Both the position numbers and the translations under genes were made by a program. The notes beneath the pieces were generated by a model that was given only the letters and a program-made list of their open reading frames with translations, had not been told where the DNA came from and made no database searches. Of a DNA stretch of 64,000 nt, positions 48,283 to 59,500 are shown piece by piece. Each line of letters begins with the position of its first letter. The first letter of the stretch is position 1. The stretch is from contig CM043953.1 in NCBI GenBank assembly GCA_014529385.2, positions 73,313,872 through 73,377,871 of the forward strand, written 5' to 3'. Source of the stretch: Adiantum capillus-veneris. Its lineage: Eukaryota; Streptophyta; Polypodiopsida; Polypodiales; Pteridaceae.

Positions 48283-51200
48283 ATGGCTGACAATATTAAA
48301 GAGAGTGAAATTAATGTTGATAACTTTGATTTTGCTCATGAGCAAGCTACTAATGATGCTTCAATGCTTGTTAATTATCTTGTTTCTAGGCTTCAACAAG
48401 CCATGGGCAATCCATCTCTCCAAAGTGAAGTGCAACGGCAGCTCCGTGCTCACGGGATTCTCCAAGCTCATCACCATGACGAGAGAACACCTAGGAAGCC
48501 TCCTTGTGAGACTACCAAAAGAGGTCTCTCTCCGATTCGGGAAGAAGAAGAGAATCCATATGAAGGGCTCAAGAACTTACTTCTTGATGATGCATCTCCT
48601 TCCCAAAGGAGAATTCAAGAGCCTCCACCGAAGGAACGAGAAAGAAGCGAGTCTCCCGCCACCTCGGCGGAGATGGCTCCACGAAGACGGCGGGCTAAAC
48701 GCTCTCCATCACCACTAAAGCGGAGAAGACCCTCACACTCTTCTCCACGCCATAATTCAAAGAGGGATGATAAAAAGCAAGAGAAGAAAAAGGCGAGAAA
48801 GAGGACACCCTCTTCTCCATCTTCTTCATCCTCTTCCTCTTATGAAAGCTATGGTGAAGACGACAAAGATCAAGACAAGAAAAAGGCGAGAAAGAGGTCA
48901 CCCTCTTCTCCACCTTCTTCAAATTCTTCATCTTCTGAAGAAAGTGATGGTGCAACTTTTGAACCATCAAAAAGAAGAGGCCATAGGAAATCCTATGCCG
49001 CATGGAAGAGGTCGTCCAAGCTGAAGAAATTCAAAGAGGGAGGGAAGAGCATCTCTTTCCTTACCTATGATGGCACCTTCGGTGCTACAGACAAAGTTTT
49101 GGCCTTTATCCAGCAATTCGATGCGGCGTTTGGAGATGAGGGCTTCACGGAGTCCTCTAAGCTACGCCATGTAGCTATGCACTTTCAAAAGTCCGCCAGA
49201 CAATGGTGGTCTAGCCTACGAGCCAACGGTGAAGCTCCACGAACATGGAAGGCTTTAAGAGCTTCCATTATGAAGCAGTTTTTGGCCACCGATGCCAAAG
49301 ACAAAGTACTCACCGAATGGCGAAGCTTAAAGCTCTCTCCCAATGAATCCATCCACAAATATGTAGACAAGTTTTGGGACCTACAACTCAAAGCCACTGT
49401 CTTTAAAAAGTTGGATTTTGGAGAGCAAAAGCAACAATTTTGTGCGGGCTTAACCGAAGAAATGGCGGAGTATGTCAACTCCCAAAGGCCACGTACCATA
49501 TCGGCGGTAATACACCATACTATGGTGGCCTCGCGAATCAATTTCCAAACGGGGGGTAAAAGAAATAATAAGCCCCCGGAAAACAAAGGTTCCAATGAGC
49601 CTAAGGGGAAGGACAATGTCCAAAAGTCTCCTAAGGGCAATTCCAACAAAGCTAAAGAGAAGGGAGTTTACAAAGGAAAGAATAAACTCTCTCCTGAAGA
49701 GCTTGAGCGTTATCGTAAAGATAACCGGTGTTTCAAGTGCGGCGAACAAGGGCATGCGTACCGCGCTTGTCCCCAAAAGAACAACCGCCAAGATCCTCCT
49801 AGAGCTTCTTTGGTTGAAATCCAAGAGGAGGAGATTCACCAAACTCACCACAAAGGATCTCCTCTATGCCATGCTTGGGGAAAGGTAAGAGAACATGATG
49901 CTTTTATTCTCTTTGACCCTGGTTCTACTCACAATTTCATATCTATGGAGTTAGCCACCAAGCTAGGCATACAATCCTACGAGATGGGAGATATCCTACC
50001 CGCAGACAGTGCCTTCAAGGGGCAAGAAGCTTCAGTCACTCCCTTAATCGGGAAATTGAGGCTTCATGTCCAAGGCTATGTGGACAAAGAGGATTTCTTT
50101 ATCTCTCCTCTCAAGCATGAGGATGTAATCCTAGGGGCACCATGGTTTGACCGTCTGGCTGCCCATGTTAAATTTCCTGAAAGGAGAATCTCCTTTAAGT
50201 TCAGGGAAAAGGACATGTATATAGATGCTAGGGAGATGGGTAACACCATCCCCATTGTACATACACCAGCTTTCAACAAGTCAATAAAGAGCTCTATTTC
50301 CGTGTACATGATTTTTGTTAAAGATTCTCAAAATGAACCTAATGCTTTAGCAAAAGAAAATAAAAGCAACCAAAAGGAATTAGAGTTATCCAATTTTCTC
50401 AAGGGGTTTCAAGATGTCTTTATTGACGACATCCCTTCTGAGCTACCTCCTAAACGAGGTAATGATGACCATGCCATTGAACTTCTCCCAGGAAGTTCAC
50501 CGCCTAACAAACCTCCTTATAGAGTTTCTCAAGCTCAACAAGAGGAGATTATGCGGCAAGTGCATGAGTTAATTGAGAAGGGCATGGTTAGGCCTAGCTC
50601 ATCTCCATTTTGCTCACCTGTGCTATTAGTGCAAAAGAAAGACGGCACATATCGTATGTGTGTCGACTATAGAGCACTAAATAGGATCACTATCAAGAAT
50701 AGGTTTCCCGTTCCACGGGTAGAAGACCTATTTGATAAGCTACAAGGATCGACCTACTTCAGTAGGATTGACCTAAAAAGTGGCTATCATCAAATAAGGA
50801 TAGTTGATCAAGACATTGTAAAGACCGCATTTCGTACTACATTTGGTCTTTACGAATACATTGTCATGCCTTTTGGCTTGACTAATGCACCAGCCACATT
50901 TAACCGCTTGATGGAGAAGCTGTTCAGACCTCATCGAACCTTCACTGGAGTGTTCTTTGATGATATTATCATCTACTCTAATTCATTAGAGGAACACAAG
51001 CAACACCTCCAGGTAATATTTCAAGTTTTAAGAGAGAATAAACTTTATGTTAATCGAAAGAAAAGTGAATTTTTCTTGCAAGAGATTCAATATTTAGGTC
51101 ACATTATCTCTCAAGATGGAATCCAAATGGATCCATCCAAGTTAGAGGTAATAAAAGGATGGCCTAAACCAAGGAATCTTCATGAACTAAGAAGCTTTAT

Positions 51201-53232
51201 AGGTATGTGTGCATACTATAGACGCTTCATAGAAAAGTTCTCACAAATTGCGGGACCATTACATGACCTAACAAAGAAAAATGTTAGGTATACGTGGTCT
51301 GCTAAGGAGAACAATGCTTTCGAAAAGCTTAAAGAAAAGCTTATCTCTCAACCTGTGCTTACACTACCGGATCTCTCAAAACCATTTGAGGTCCAATGTG
51401 ATGCTTGTGGTGATTGCCTTGGGGCTGTTTTGCTCCAAGAAGGGCACGCCATAGGCTATGAGAGTCGAAGGCTCGACCCTGTTGAGCAAGCTCTAGGCAT
51501 ATACGAAAAAGAACTCCTTGCAGTTCTACATGCCTTAGACTCATGGAAGCACTATTTATTGGGGACTCCTTTCATTCTGCGAACGGATCACCAAAGTCTT
51601 AAGTACTTCATGACGCAGACCAAGCTCTCCGACAAACAAATGAGGTGGGCAAATTTCCTTTCGCAATTTCATTTTCATATTGCTCACATTGCTGGCAAGC
51701 ATAATCAAGTAGCCGATGCACTCTCAAGACGACCGAGAGTGAATGCGGTTTCCATAGCAACTCACAATGATCTATCTTCAATGATAGATGAGTATGCTAT
51801 TGATCCCGATTTTAGAGATGTGATTTCAGCCCTTGCATTAGGGAAGAAAGAAGAACCATTTACTTTACAAGATGGTTATCTTCTCTATGGCAATAGACTA
51901 TGCGTTACTAACTCACTACGTGAGAAAGTAATGTATGAATCTCATGCTCCCCCATATGCGGGGCATAGAGGGATTCAGTCTACCCTAAAGGGAATTGAAA
52001 CATATTTCTATTGGCCTACCATGAAAGTGAACATACATGAGTATGTTTCCAAATGTGTGGTATGTCAAAAGACAAAATTTGATAGAGGGAAGCAACTTGG
52101 ATTGCTTCAACCCTTGCCAATCCCTAATTCACCGTGGGAGAGCATATCCATGGATTTTATCTTTGGATTGCCTAAGTCTATCCATGGGAATACGGGAATA
52201 TGGACGATAGTAGACAGGTTCAGTAAACAAGCTCATTTTATACCTGTCAAAAAGACTATCAAAGCCCATCAAATGGCAACCCTCTTCATTTCACAAATTT
52301 TCAAGTACCATGGCTTGCCAATGTCCATAGTGTCGGATAGAGATCCTAGAATGACCAGTAATTTCTGGAAGGGTCTCTTTGAGAATTTAGGAACAAGGCT
52401 AAACTTCTCTTCGGCCTATCATCCACAAACTGATGGCCAAAGTGAAATAGCTAACCTAACTATTCTCGATCTACTAAAAGCCTATGTAACGGAAGTAGAT
52501 CAAAGATCCCAATGGGAGAAGTACTTACCCTTAGTAGAGTATGCTTACAATAACACTGTACATACTTCTACAGGAAAAGCACCTTTCGAGGTAATTGAGG
52601 GAAGATCAAAAAGTCCCTTGCTACTTAAGGTACATGGGAAGATCTTCGCTGCAGATGAGTATAGCCGAGACCTACAAGAATCTTTCCAAAAGATTAAGGA
52701 TGCTATCTCTATCTCACAGCAAAGGCAAAAGGCTGCTGTGAACAAGCACAGAAGAGCCCAAGCCTTTAAAGAAAACGATTGGGTCTTGTTAAAGTTTCCC
52801 AAGGCTCGATTAAGGCACACGACGGGCAAGAATCCTACGGGCCACCAAAAGTACTATGCTAAACTAGCAAAAAGGTACTATGGTCCCTTCCAGATTCTTA
52901 GGCCAATCAATGAGATGGCCTATCAACTTAAGTTGCCCAATCATTGGCTCATACACAATGCTTTTCATGTGAGCCTCTTGAAGCCTTACAAAGGAGAGCC
53001 ACCTCAAGAACCAACTATTGAAGACCCACCGGAGATCGAGGACTACGAGGAGGTGCTGCAGCCCGAGTCCATTCTCCGACATGAAGACAAGGTATTAAGA
53101 GGCGGTAAGACTATCCGACGATATCTTATTAAGTTTAAGAATTATCCTTTTGAAGATGCTAGATGGATGCAAGGCATACAATTAAAGGATAACCTAAACC
53201 TTGTCAATGCTTACAATGCTTCCCAAGAGTAA
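48283..53232 (+). CDS. Intact Ty3/gypsy Gag-Pol polyprotein (family B)
   Basis: 1649 codons, the only intact retroelement gene here. Domains in order: an N-terminal acidic segment; an Arg/Ser-rich low-complexity region (about residues 125-240) with a 31-residue tandem duplication; Gag core about 255-400 with Gln-Trp-Trp at 307-309; zinc knuckle starting Cys483; aspartic protease Asp545-Pro-Gly-Ser-Thr; RT about 730-960 with Asp893-Asp894 in F-F-D-D; RNase H with Asp1040, Glu1077 and Asp1102; integrase with His1221, His1228, Cys1258, Cys1261 and the triad Asp1291, Asp1352, Glu1388 (DD35E); a Gly-Pro-Phe motif; and a degenerate chromodomain at about 1610-1635. Gag and Pol are in one frame, as usual for plant gypsy elements. 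The start is the first ATG after the leader and matches B-minus. Expected role: particle formation, reverse transcription and integration. The protease has Pro where Ser or Thr is usual. Confidence 0.96.
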   Translation: MADNIKESEINVDNFDFAHEQATNDASMLVNYLVSRLQQAMGNPSLQSEVQRQLRAHGILQAHHHDERTPRKPPCETTKRGLSPIREEEENPYEGLKNLLLDDASPSQRRIQEPPPKERERSESPATSAEMAPRRRRAKRSPSPLKRRRPSHSSPRHNSKRDDKKQEKKKARKRTPSSPSSSSSSSYESYGEDDKDQDKKKARKRSPSSPPSSNSSSSEESDGATFEPSKRRGHRKSYAAWKRSSKLKKFKEGGKSISFLTYDGTFGATDKVLAFIQQFDAAFGDEGFTESSKLRHVAMHFQKSARQWWSSLRANGEAPRTWKALRASIMKQFLATDAKDKVLTEWRSLKLSPNESIHKYVDKFWDLQLKATVFKKLDFGEQKQQFCAGLTEEMAEYVNSQRPRTISAVIHHTMVASRINFQTGGKRNNKPPENKGSNEPKGKDNVQKSPKGNSNKAKEKGVYKGKNKLSPEELERYRKDNRCFKCGEQGHAYRACPQKNNRQDPPRASLVEIQEEEIHQTHHKGSPLCHAWGKVREHDAFILFDPGSTHNFISMELATKLGIQSYEMGDILPADSAFKGQEASVTPLIGKLRLHVQGYVDKEDFFISPLKHEDVILGAPWFDRLAAHVKFPERRISFKFREKDMYIDAREMGNTIPIVHTPAFNKSIKSSISVYMIFVKDSQNEPNALAKENKSNQKELELSNFLKGFQDVFIDDIPSELPPKRGNDDHAIELLPGSSPPNKPPYRVSQAQQEEIMRQVHELIEKGMVRPSSSPFCSPVLLVQKKDGTYRMCVDYRALNRITIKNRFPVPRVEDLFDKLQGSTYFSRIDLKSGYHQIRIVDQDIVKTAFRTTFGLYEYIVMPFGLTNAPATFNRLMEKLFRPHRTFTGVFFDDIIIYSNSLEEHKQHLQVIFQVLRENKLYVNRKKSEFFLQEIQYLGHIISQDGIQMDPSKLEVIKGWPKPRNLHELRSFIGMCAYYRRFIEKFSQIAGPLHDLTKKNVRYTWSAKENNAFEKLKEKLISQPVLTLPDLSKPFEVQCDACGDCLGAVLLQEGHAIGYESRRLDPVEQALGIYEKELLAVLHALDSWKHYLLGTPFILRTDHQSLKYFMTQTKLSDKQMRWANFLSQFHFHIAHIAGKHNQVADALSRRPRVNAVSIATHNDLSSMIDEYAIDPDFRDVISALALGKKEEPFTLQDGYLLYGNRLCVTNSLREKVMYESHAPPYAGHRGIQSTLKGIETYFYWPTMKVNIHEYVSKCVVCQKTKFDRGKQLGLLQPLPIPNSPWESISMDFIFGLPKSIHGNTGIWTIVDRFSKQAHFIPVKKTIKAHQMATLFISQIFKYHGLPMSIVSDRDPRMTSNFWKGLFENLGTRLNFSSAYHPQTDGQSEIANLTILDLLKAYVTEVDQRSQWEKYLPLVEYAYNNTVHTSTGKAPFEVIEGRSKSPLLLKVHGKIFAADEYSRDLQESFQKIKDAISISQQRQKAAVNKHRRAQAFKENDWVLLKFPKARLRHTTGKNPTGHQKYYAKLAKRYYGPFQILRPINEMAYQLKLPNHWLIHNAFHVSLLKPYKGEPPQEPTIEDPPEIEDYEEVLQPESILRHEDKVLRGGKTIRRYLIKFKNYPFEDARWMQGIQLKDNLNLVNAYNASQE
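48784..48969 (+). repeat. In-frame 93 bp tandem duplication in B gag
   Basis: The block starting AAGAAAAAGGCGAGAAAGAG at 48784 recurs at 48877, exactly 93 bp (31 codons) later, with moderate divergence. B-minus has a single copy of this Lys/Arg-Ser-Pro-Ser module. The duplication is therefore specific to the array lineage. Confidence 0.85.
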
Positions 53233-53589
53233 GCAAATGTACAAAATGTTAAAAATGAACAAAAATTTTTGTCTTATAAGACTCTCTTTTTCTTTATTTG
53301 TGCACAAAAATGAAGTAGTATGCATGCTTAGATCAAGTTTGCGGAGACGACGTCTCTCGAACACCAAGTAGAGCTTGTCACTCTACTATGGAAGACTGAT
53401 AGGACTAATGTGCAGACATGCTTGCGGCAGCCTCAGGCTCTCAAGCGCCAAATGGACTAGTCATCCATTATGGAATGATGTCGTAGGGTAACATAGGGAT
53501 CCTCTACCCGCTAAGAAAAGGACTCATGCATATGCTTTATCTTCTCTACACCATAGTCGAGGACGACTATGATTTCAAGAGAGAGGTAA
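53233..53589 (+). other. 3' untranslated region and polypurine tract, array copy 2
   Basis: 357 bp ending with a purine tract (53577-53589) before LTR 3. No further ORF. Confidence 0.8.
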
Positions 53590-55180
53590 TGTCATAATAA
53601 TCAATATCTAATTCTCCTAAATGATTTTCTCATATTAAACTGATCATTTAATGTGGGGAAGTGCCAAGGGAGAAAAAGCTAGAATATTGGTTAAGTTAGC
53701 AGACCGGCCACAGTAGGGATCCAAAGGAGGGAAAATAGGGATCCAAAGGGGGGGCCATCTGCAAAAGAGCCATGTGAAACAACGGGCTAAAAAGACCCTA
53801 AGGTTCAGCCCATTAAGACTTCCAAAATGCTAAGGTTCCAAAATTCAAAGGTTGTGTCCAAAGGTCAACCTTAGGGAAAATTGGATGCTTACTGTGTGCC
53901 CAAAAAGTCTTTCTACATCCCTACATGGGAGGGGGCGAGCCCCAAAGCTAGGGGATGAGAGAGAAAGCCACACACACACACACAGGCTCCCTTTACACAA
54001 AGGGAATGAGGGACACATGTCAGCTCCCTAGGCCAGATGCCCACAAGGTATGCCCAATTCCTATTGGAAGACCCTTGAAGTGGACCAATGAGAATTAGGC
54101 TAGAGTAAATCTAGTTTAATTAATTTAAAAACATTTAATAAAAGAAACCAATAAGAATTAAGTGTCCTAGAAGACTATTGGGCAGTCTCCCAAGGGGTCC
54201 AATGAGCATTCAGGAGCCCCATGGCTTGCCTGATTCCTATTGGCCAGGAGGCAAAGGGGTCCAATGAGAGTTTAGTTTAATTATTTAATTATCTAAAGCT
54301 ATCACAAAAGGGGAAAGGGGGACACATGTCAGAAGGCTATCACTTATGCTGCTTAATCCCTATTGGCTTGACCTGGGGAGGTCCAATGAGGCAAAAGCCA
54401 GACTAACTTAGCAGCTAGGGCTCGCCCAAGAGAGAGAGGGGGGCTGATTTTTGCTTGGCATGGACACTCACACTCTCACACTTGACCATGTGTGAAGGGA
54501 AAATACTCTATCTCCTCCCAAGCTTTAATGGAGAGCTCATCACCTACTCCAAGCTTGTGAGATAGAAGCCTACATCAACACTCTCTTGGCATGTGGATGC
54601 AAATCCAACCAAGAGCCAAGCTTCAATGCATGCTCATCTTCTCTACCAAGCTAATTACTAAGCTAAGCTATGCTAATATGAGTGATTATGTGAGGAGATG
54701 TACTTCTTTCTCGTAAGATACTTCTTTTTCCTCTCAATCTACTCTCATACCCTGCTAGCTCTCACCATCTTCGAAGGTGTGTGAGGTCTTGGGTCTGAGA
54801 ACGGGGATAATTCAAGTTGTGTTTGATTAAGTGTTTTGCTTGGTGTATGAAGCTTCCATCTTCATTGCACTAGCTAGTCTTGAAGGAACACAAAGAATTG
54901 TATTGTACAATGTCTCTCTTGATGGGAGAAACCATAATACAAAGCCTTTTGGAGGGGGGACCGGCTCCATGCAAATCCGGTCCTCAACTGTTGTCAATAG
55001 CTTAATTGCTCTCTCTTTTGAAAGTATTGTCGATGCTATCTAACTAGGTGTTATGCTTTTTGTTGCTCTCTCCACCCAAGCACTCTTGTAATTCTCATTA
55101 GGAATCTATTCTAATGAAATGCCCACTATGTTCATGCTAATTTCCGCTATAAATAAGATTTTAGGCCATTAAATGTTACA
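53590..55180 (+). mobile_element. Array LTR 3 (3')
   Basis: 1591 bp, followed by the TATTT target duplication. Confidence 0.95.
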
Positions 55181-55185
55181 TATTT

Positions 55186-55850
55186 CAATGGATTTTGTCA
55201 CTGGATTTCCACTTTACTGTTCACAAGCATGACATGAATTGGACTATTATTGACCATTTTTCTAAACAAGCGTATTTCATTCCTTGTAAAAAAACAATCA
55301 CAGCACACCAAGCTGAACTTTTATTTCTTAAGACTGTTTTCCCACATCATGGTTTGCCTAAAGTCATTATTTCTGATCAACATTCAAACTTCTGTAGTGC
55401 CTTCTGGACTATCGTGTTTGAAAATCTTGGGACTACACTTGAATTCACTTTTGCCTTCCATCCTGAATCTAATGGGCAAACCGAAGTCACCAATCGCACT
55501 ATCATTAATTTGTTAAAGGCTTATGTTTCTTATCAACCTAAGAAATGGATGATTACCTGCATATTCTACAATTTTCATATAACAACACCACTCACATTGC
55601 CACGAGTAAATCTCCATTTGAAGTTGTATATGGTCACTCTGTTCCTACTCATGCTTCATGTCTTTCTAATGTTGTGCCTGCCAAATGGATGCTTGGAAAG
55701 GTTTTTTGCAATTTCCCAGTTTCTCCATAGTTTCCATCACTCACTTCCAGTTAATTTCTCTACTCAGCAACTGAGGACAATTGCTATCTCTAGTGGGCGG
55801 GATGTTACAAGATTGGACACCCTCCTGTTGTAGTTGTTAGCTGCAATTGG
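55186..55850 (+). pseudogene. Family A integrase core remnant, arm 2
   Basis: Continues A integrase: Ser-Met-Asp-Phe at about 55185-55196, Ile-Ile-Asp-His-Phe-Ser-Lys-Gln-Ala near 55246-55272, Ile-Ile-Ser-Asp-Gln-His near 55366-55383, and Gly-Gln-Thr-Glu-Val-Thr-Asn near 55474-55494. The DDE residues are present, but a frameshift lies near 55555. The integrase C-terminal region is only partly recognisable in a second frame (55545-55730). The family's chromodomain region is not visible. Confidence 0.87.
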
Positions 55851-55927
55851 GATAGCTGGCATAATGGTTAATTATGTGCTGTCTATTTTATCTTCTAATT
55901 GAGTTGTGATGATTTTGTAGAGTGGAA
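55851..55927 (+). other. Family A 3' untranslated end
   Basis: Short non-coding stretch before the 3' LTR. A weak purine tract AGAGTGGAA precedes the LTR start. Confidence 0.55.
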
Positions 55928-56414
55928 TACGCGGAGTTGACAAAGAGGCGCAGACAATAACCCTCTCGATCGTTTTATACTTGCACAATATTTTAAATTT
56001 TCATTTCAATAAGCCACTATGGCTCTGTAAATAATTTTATTGAGAACTTTCCCTTATGGGTCATGCAAGAACTAATGAGCTTCACTCATTTATAGAAGTG
56101 AAGTGGTTATAAAAGAGGGGCCTCAAATTTTTGCACCTAAAACTCACAAATAATATATTAAATACCAAACTCTACAAGAATAGGTGTCGTGGAGTTTGGG
56201 ACTAGATTTAGGACTTTCTCTTGCAGATTCTCTTCTCTACACTCTTATGCTATGTTTAATTTCCTATGTACTCTCTAATCAAGTCTCTATCTCTTACAAT
56301 TCTCTTACACACTCTTACAATCTTGTCTATGTCAATCCATGCTGTGTGTGTGTGTGTGTGTGCCATAGTCTAGGTGTATGAGTGTGCTTGGAAATTGGGG
56401 AAAGAGGTTGACAA
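55928..56414 (+). mobile_element. Family A 3' LTR, first part
   Basis: Matches 10378-10860 at roughly 90% by eye. The LTR is interrupted after base 56414 by element E and concludes at 61998-62074. The start has decayed (TACGCGG in place of TGCAGGG). Confidence 0.88.
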
Positions 56415-56565
56415 TGTAAGATCCAGGAGCTGCGTAATGAAGATTCTCTGTCCAACCCCCCATTATATAGTCCTTGGCCACCACTGAATAGAATCTCCCT
56501 GTCCGCCTTTAGTAGCCGGCCCTTGGCCCGAGTCCTACTCGCTTGGGTTTGCCCTTGGCATGACA
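56415..56565 (-). mobile_element. Element E 3' LTR
   Basis: 151 bp, next to a purine-rich tract on the minus strand (56566-56585) of the kind that primes plus-strand synthesis. Confidence 0.88.
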
Positions 56566-59500
56566 TACTCCCCCCTTGGAGAAGCGTTTTCGTCCTCGAA
56601 AACACAAGTGGTAATATCTTCGTAAGAACACTGGTTTTTTGTTTATTGGCGTCCCATACGTGGGACATTTGTCGTTATGACCGATAATGGGTGTAGTGAG
56701 GAGGTTTAATGAAACCAAGAGCAACATCTTAATTTTCTACATTGTCGTCCTTTTGCAACCACTTGTATCTAACCAGTTTTCAGATTTTTGAAGATATTGG
56801 AAAATGCAAGAAAACCGTGGTGCAACTTTCCATGAAGTTGTGAGCCAGATTTCCAACTCGCTTGAGTTTCTTGAAAAGCTCATAACCACTAAGGGATAGA
56901 ATATGGAGTGTCCCCATGTTAGACTTTTGAACATTTTGGAACACACAGAACTACATGTTCACCCCTAATGAAGGTTACATGCCAATATACTTTGCTAGCA
57001 CACCTATTAAGTCCTTGAATTATGAAACTATTGAAACGGTATCCAACCCCACCACAACAGGCGTTCAAAGTTGAAAACCTAACATAAGCAAATTCTAGAA
57101 TAGGGAGAGAATCACCCATTCAGAAATCTTTATGCTAACGTATGCGCTTGGCAGATCCTTTAGCAAAGAATACGTATAAGCTGTCCATCCAACGGGGGAT
57201 GAATAGCGGCAGTAAGTGTGAGGTACTTTCCCCCAACCACTTATAGACAGTCTTCCATGACTGACAATAAATTATGACTCAACTATTCATTATCCATCCA
57301 TATACTCAATATGGAATGAAGACAACCAACTAGCTTTAAAGCGGGCTGGAGTGGAGTAAGCTCATAGAGTTTAGACCAACCAACCATAGACACCCATACT
57401 GAGTCATTACCTTGTATGGCAGGGTGTAAACTCATACTATATCTGCAAGAGAGATTGCACTAGCAATGCAAAAGGGTGCAAAAAGAATAAAGTTCATGAA
57501 TTTGCATGCTGCTCCGAATAAATCTGTGTTAAAAACTAGGGCCCATAACACCTAGTGTGCATTCATTTAACACAAACAGATTCAAACCGCAATTCCATGA
57601 TGAGACCTTCCACGTGATGTACGTGAAAGCCTTGCAACATAAGCTGGACCATAACAAAATGTGAAAGCTCAGTCACACCTAGGTACCAACCATGAGACAT
57701 TCTCATGAACGTAGCATACTTGGCTACATGTAGAAATGACCCTACATTAAGGTGGTTTCACAAGACTTGTAATCACAACAAGTTTGTACTTAGTATCCGA
57801 CAATTTTTTGCCACTAAAATTGTTCCTGATATGGTGTGCTCCAAATGGTCTAATAAACGTATGCGACCAGCACGTAGGGACATCGTAGCGACACATCATT
57901 GGGAATAAGGCACCAGTGTCAATCCTAGAGACTCATATTTGCCACATGTGGAATATGTCTCAAGTTAGGATGGCAGAGGAAGTGACATCCATCAAGCACA
58001 AATTGTGCTTGTGTGTGGAGGTAACTATGAACACTCCGCGATGCGAGTGAGAGGGACCCTCATTATCATTGCTCCACAGTGGCTAAATCGAATTCCTTGA
58101 GTTTCTAGACCATGTTGTGTCCCATATGACAACATGTGCCAAATAGAACCGTACCATGTGGGTCTATAATTGTTTCAACAAGATTCAAACCCATTACGGT
58201 ATCTTGATGAACATGGAAGGGAGAAGATAACAATATTTTCTCAAAATGCTATGCTCGTCCATGGCCTTGTCACTTGGCTAAAGAGCAAGCTGGATGAAAG
58301 CCTTCTAGCTCAAACATTTTGGTTACATAACGCAAAAAAACTTAATTGGAAAGGAAAATAAATCCAAAAAATATGTACTTACCACGAGGTGGAAATTACC
58401 TGATACTTACTCGGAAGTCAAGTACAGCCCTCAACCTGTAAGCGTACCATAGCAAAATTTCTTTGACCTGCTAAAATCACCAAAATTAGAGATTAGTGAA
58501 GATAAAGAAATTGAACTTGTAACCCTGGGTGTTGCCTTATCAATTCAACCCCTAGGTATATCTGGCCAAATCAATCCCCTTGGTGCAAAACAAAGTGTGA
58601 AGGTGTCCAAAAATGACCATCAATGCTTATTGTGTGATTTAATAATCACATATGTGGTCATACCACAAAACTGTGCCCCTATATGCACGCCTAGTGCTAT
58701 AGAGGAAATGGGAATCCACACAGGGTAGAACCCCTAGCTCTTATGGACAGCCACGCTGTTGGAAATGCTTGCCGCATCTATATACCGTGCTATAGATCAG
58801 CCTATACGAGTGTAAGTTTACCAAAACTCAGCTCAGTTGTCACACCAAAACATGTAGTGCTTACAAAATACCCATATGTAATGACATGAATCTTGCTTGG
58901 CATTGAACATCGATGTGGAGTCCATGGGGTAGATCTGTTCAAGCTGGAGAACAATCACCCAAGGAATGCCAACAGTTGGGTCTTACCCGAGATATGATAA
59001 TGACTCTTAGCCAGGGTGTGTGACTCCTTGCTCTTTGGCAACTAGTGGTCCAATCAATGAACCGATGAAGACTAATTTGGATGGCGTCTTGCCCAAGTTC
59101 TAGCTGAGAGTTAGAGCCTCGGGGGGTTCACCGTTCAGTACCTCCTATATAACGTGCGTTCATGGGGTATTAAAAAAACCCCTCCTTTAACATGTCTAAA
59201 TGACTAAAATGACCCCTTATTTCAGGATATTTTTCCAAAATTGAATATAAAAACCCCTTATATTAATATATCTTTGTTAAATTGCCTAAACATTTTGCAT
59301 TTTAAAACCTCTCCTTTCACGTTATACATTAACATGATTACATAGTGCACCCCAAAGGTTAGAGCACCTTGGCTCAAGCTGATTCACAAGCAAAACATGT
59401 TCATTATTCCTTGAGAGAAATAAGAAAGAGAGAGAAGGAGAGCATGCGGGACTGAGGAAATTTACTTGAATTGGTATGACGTGTATAGTTGGTGTCCATG

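Larger units (their letters stand above)
38954..55180 (+). mobile_element. Tandem B array: LTR-internal-LTR-internal-LTR
   Basis: Three 1591 bp LTRs (38954-40544, 46274-47864, 53590-55180) alternate with two gag-pol internal regions. Unit lengths are 7320 and 7316 bp. A single perfect duplication TATTT (38949-38953 and 55181-55185) flanks the whole array, and none flanks the middle LTR. The LTRs look identical where I compared them line by line, implying very recent amplification or an assembly duplication. The host site is the integrase of A. Confidence 0.93.
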
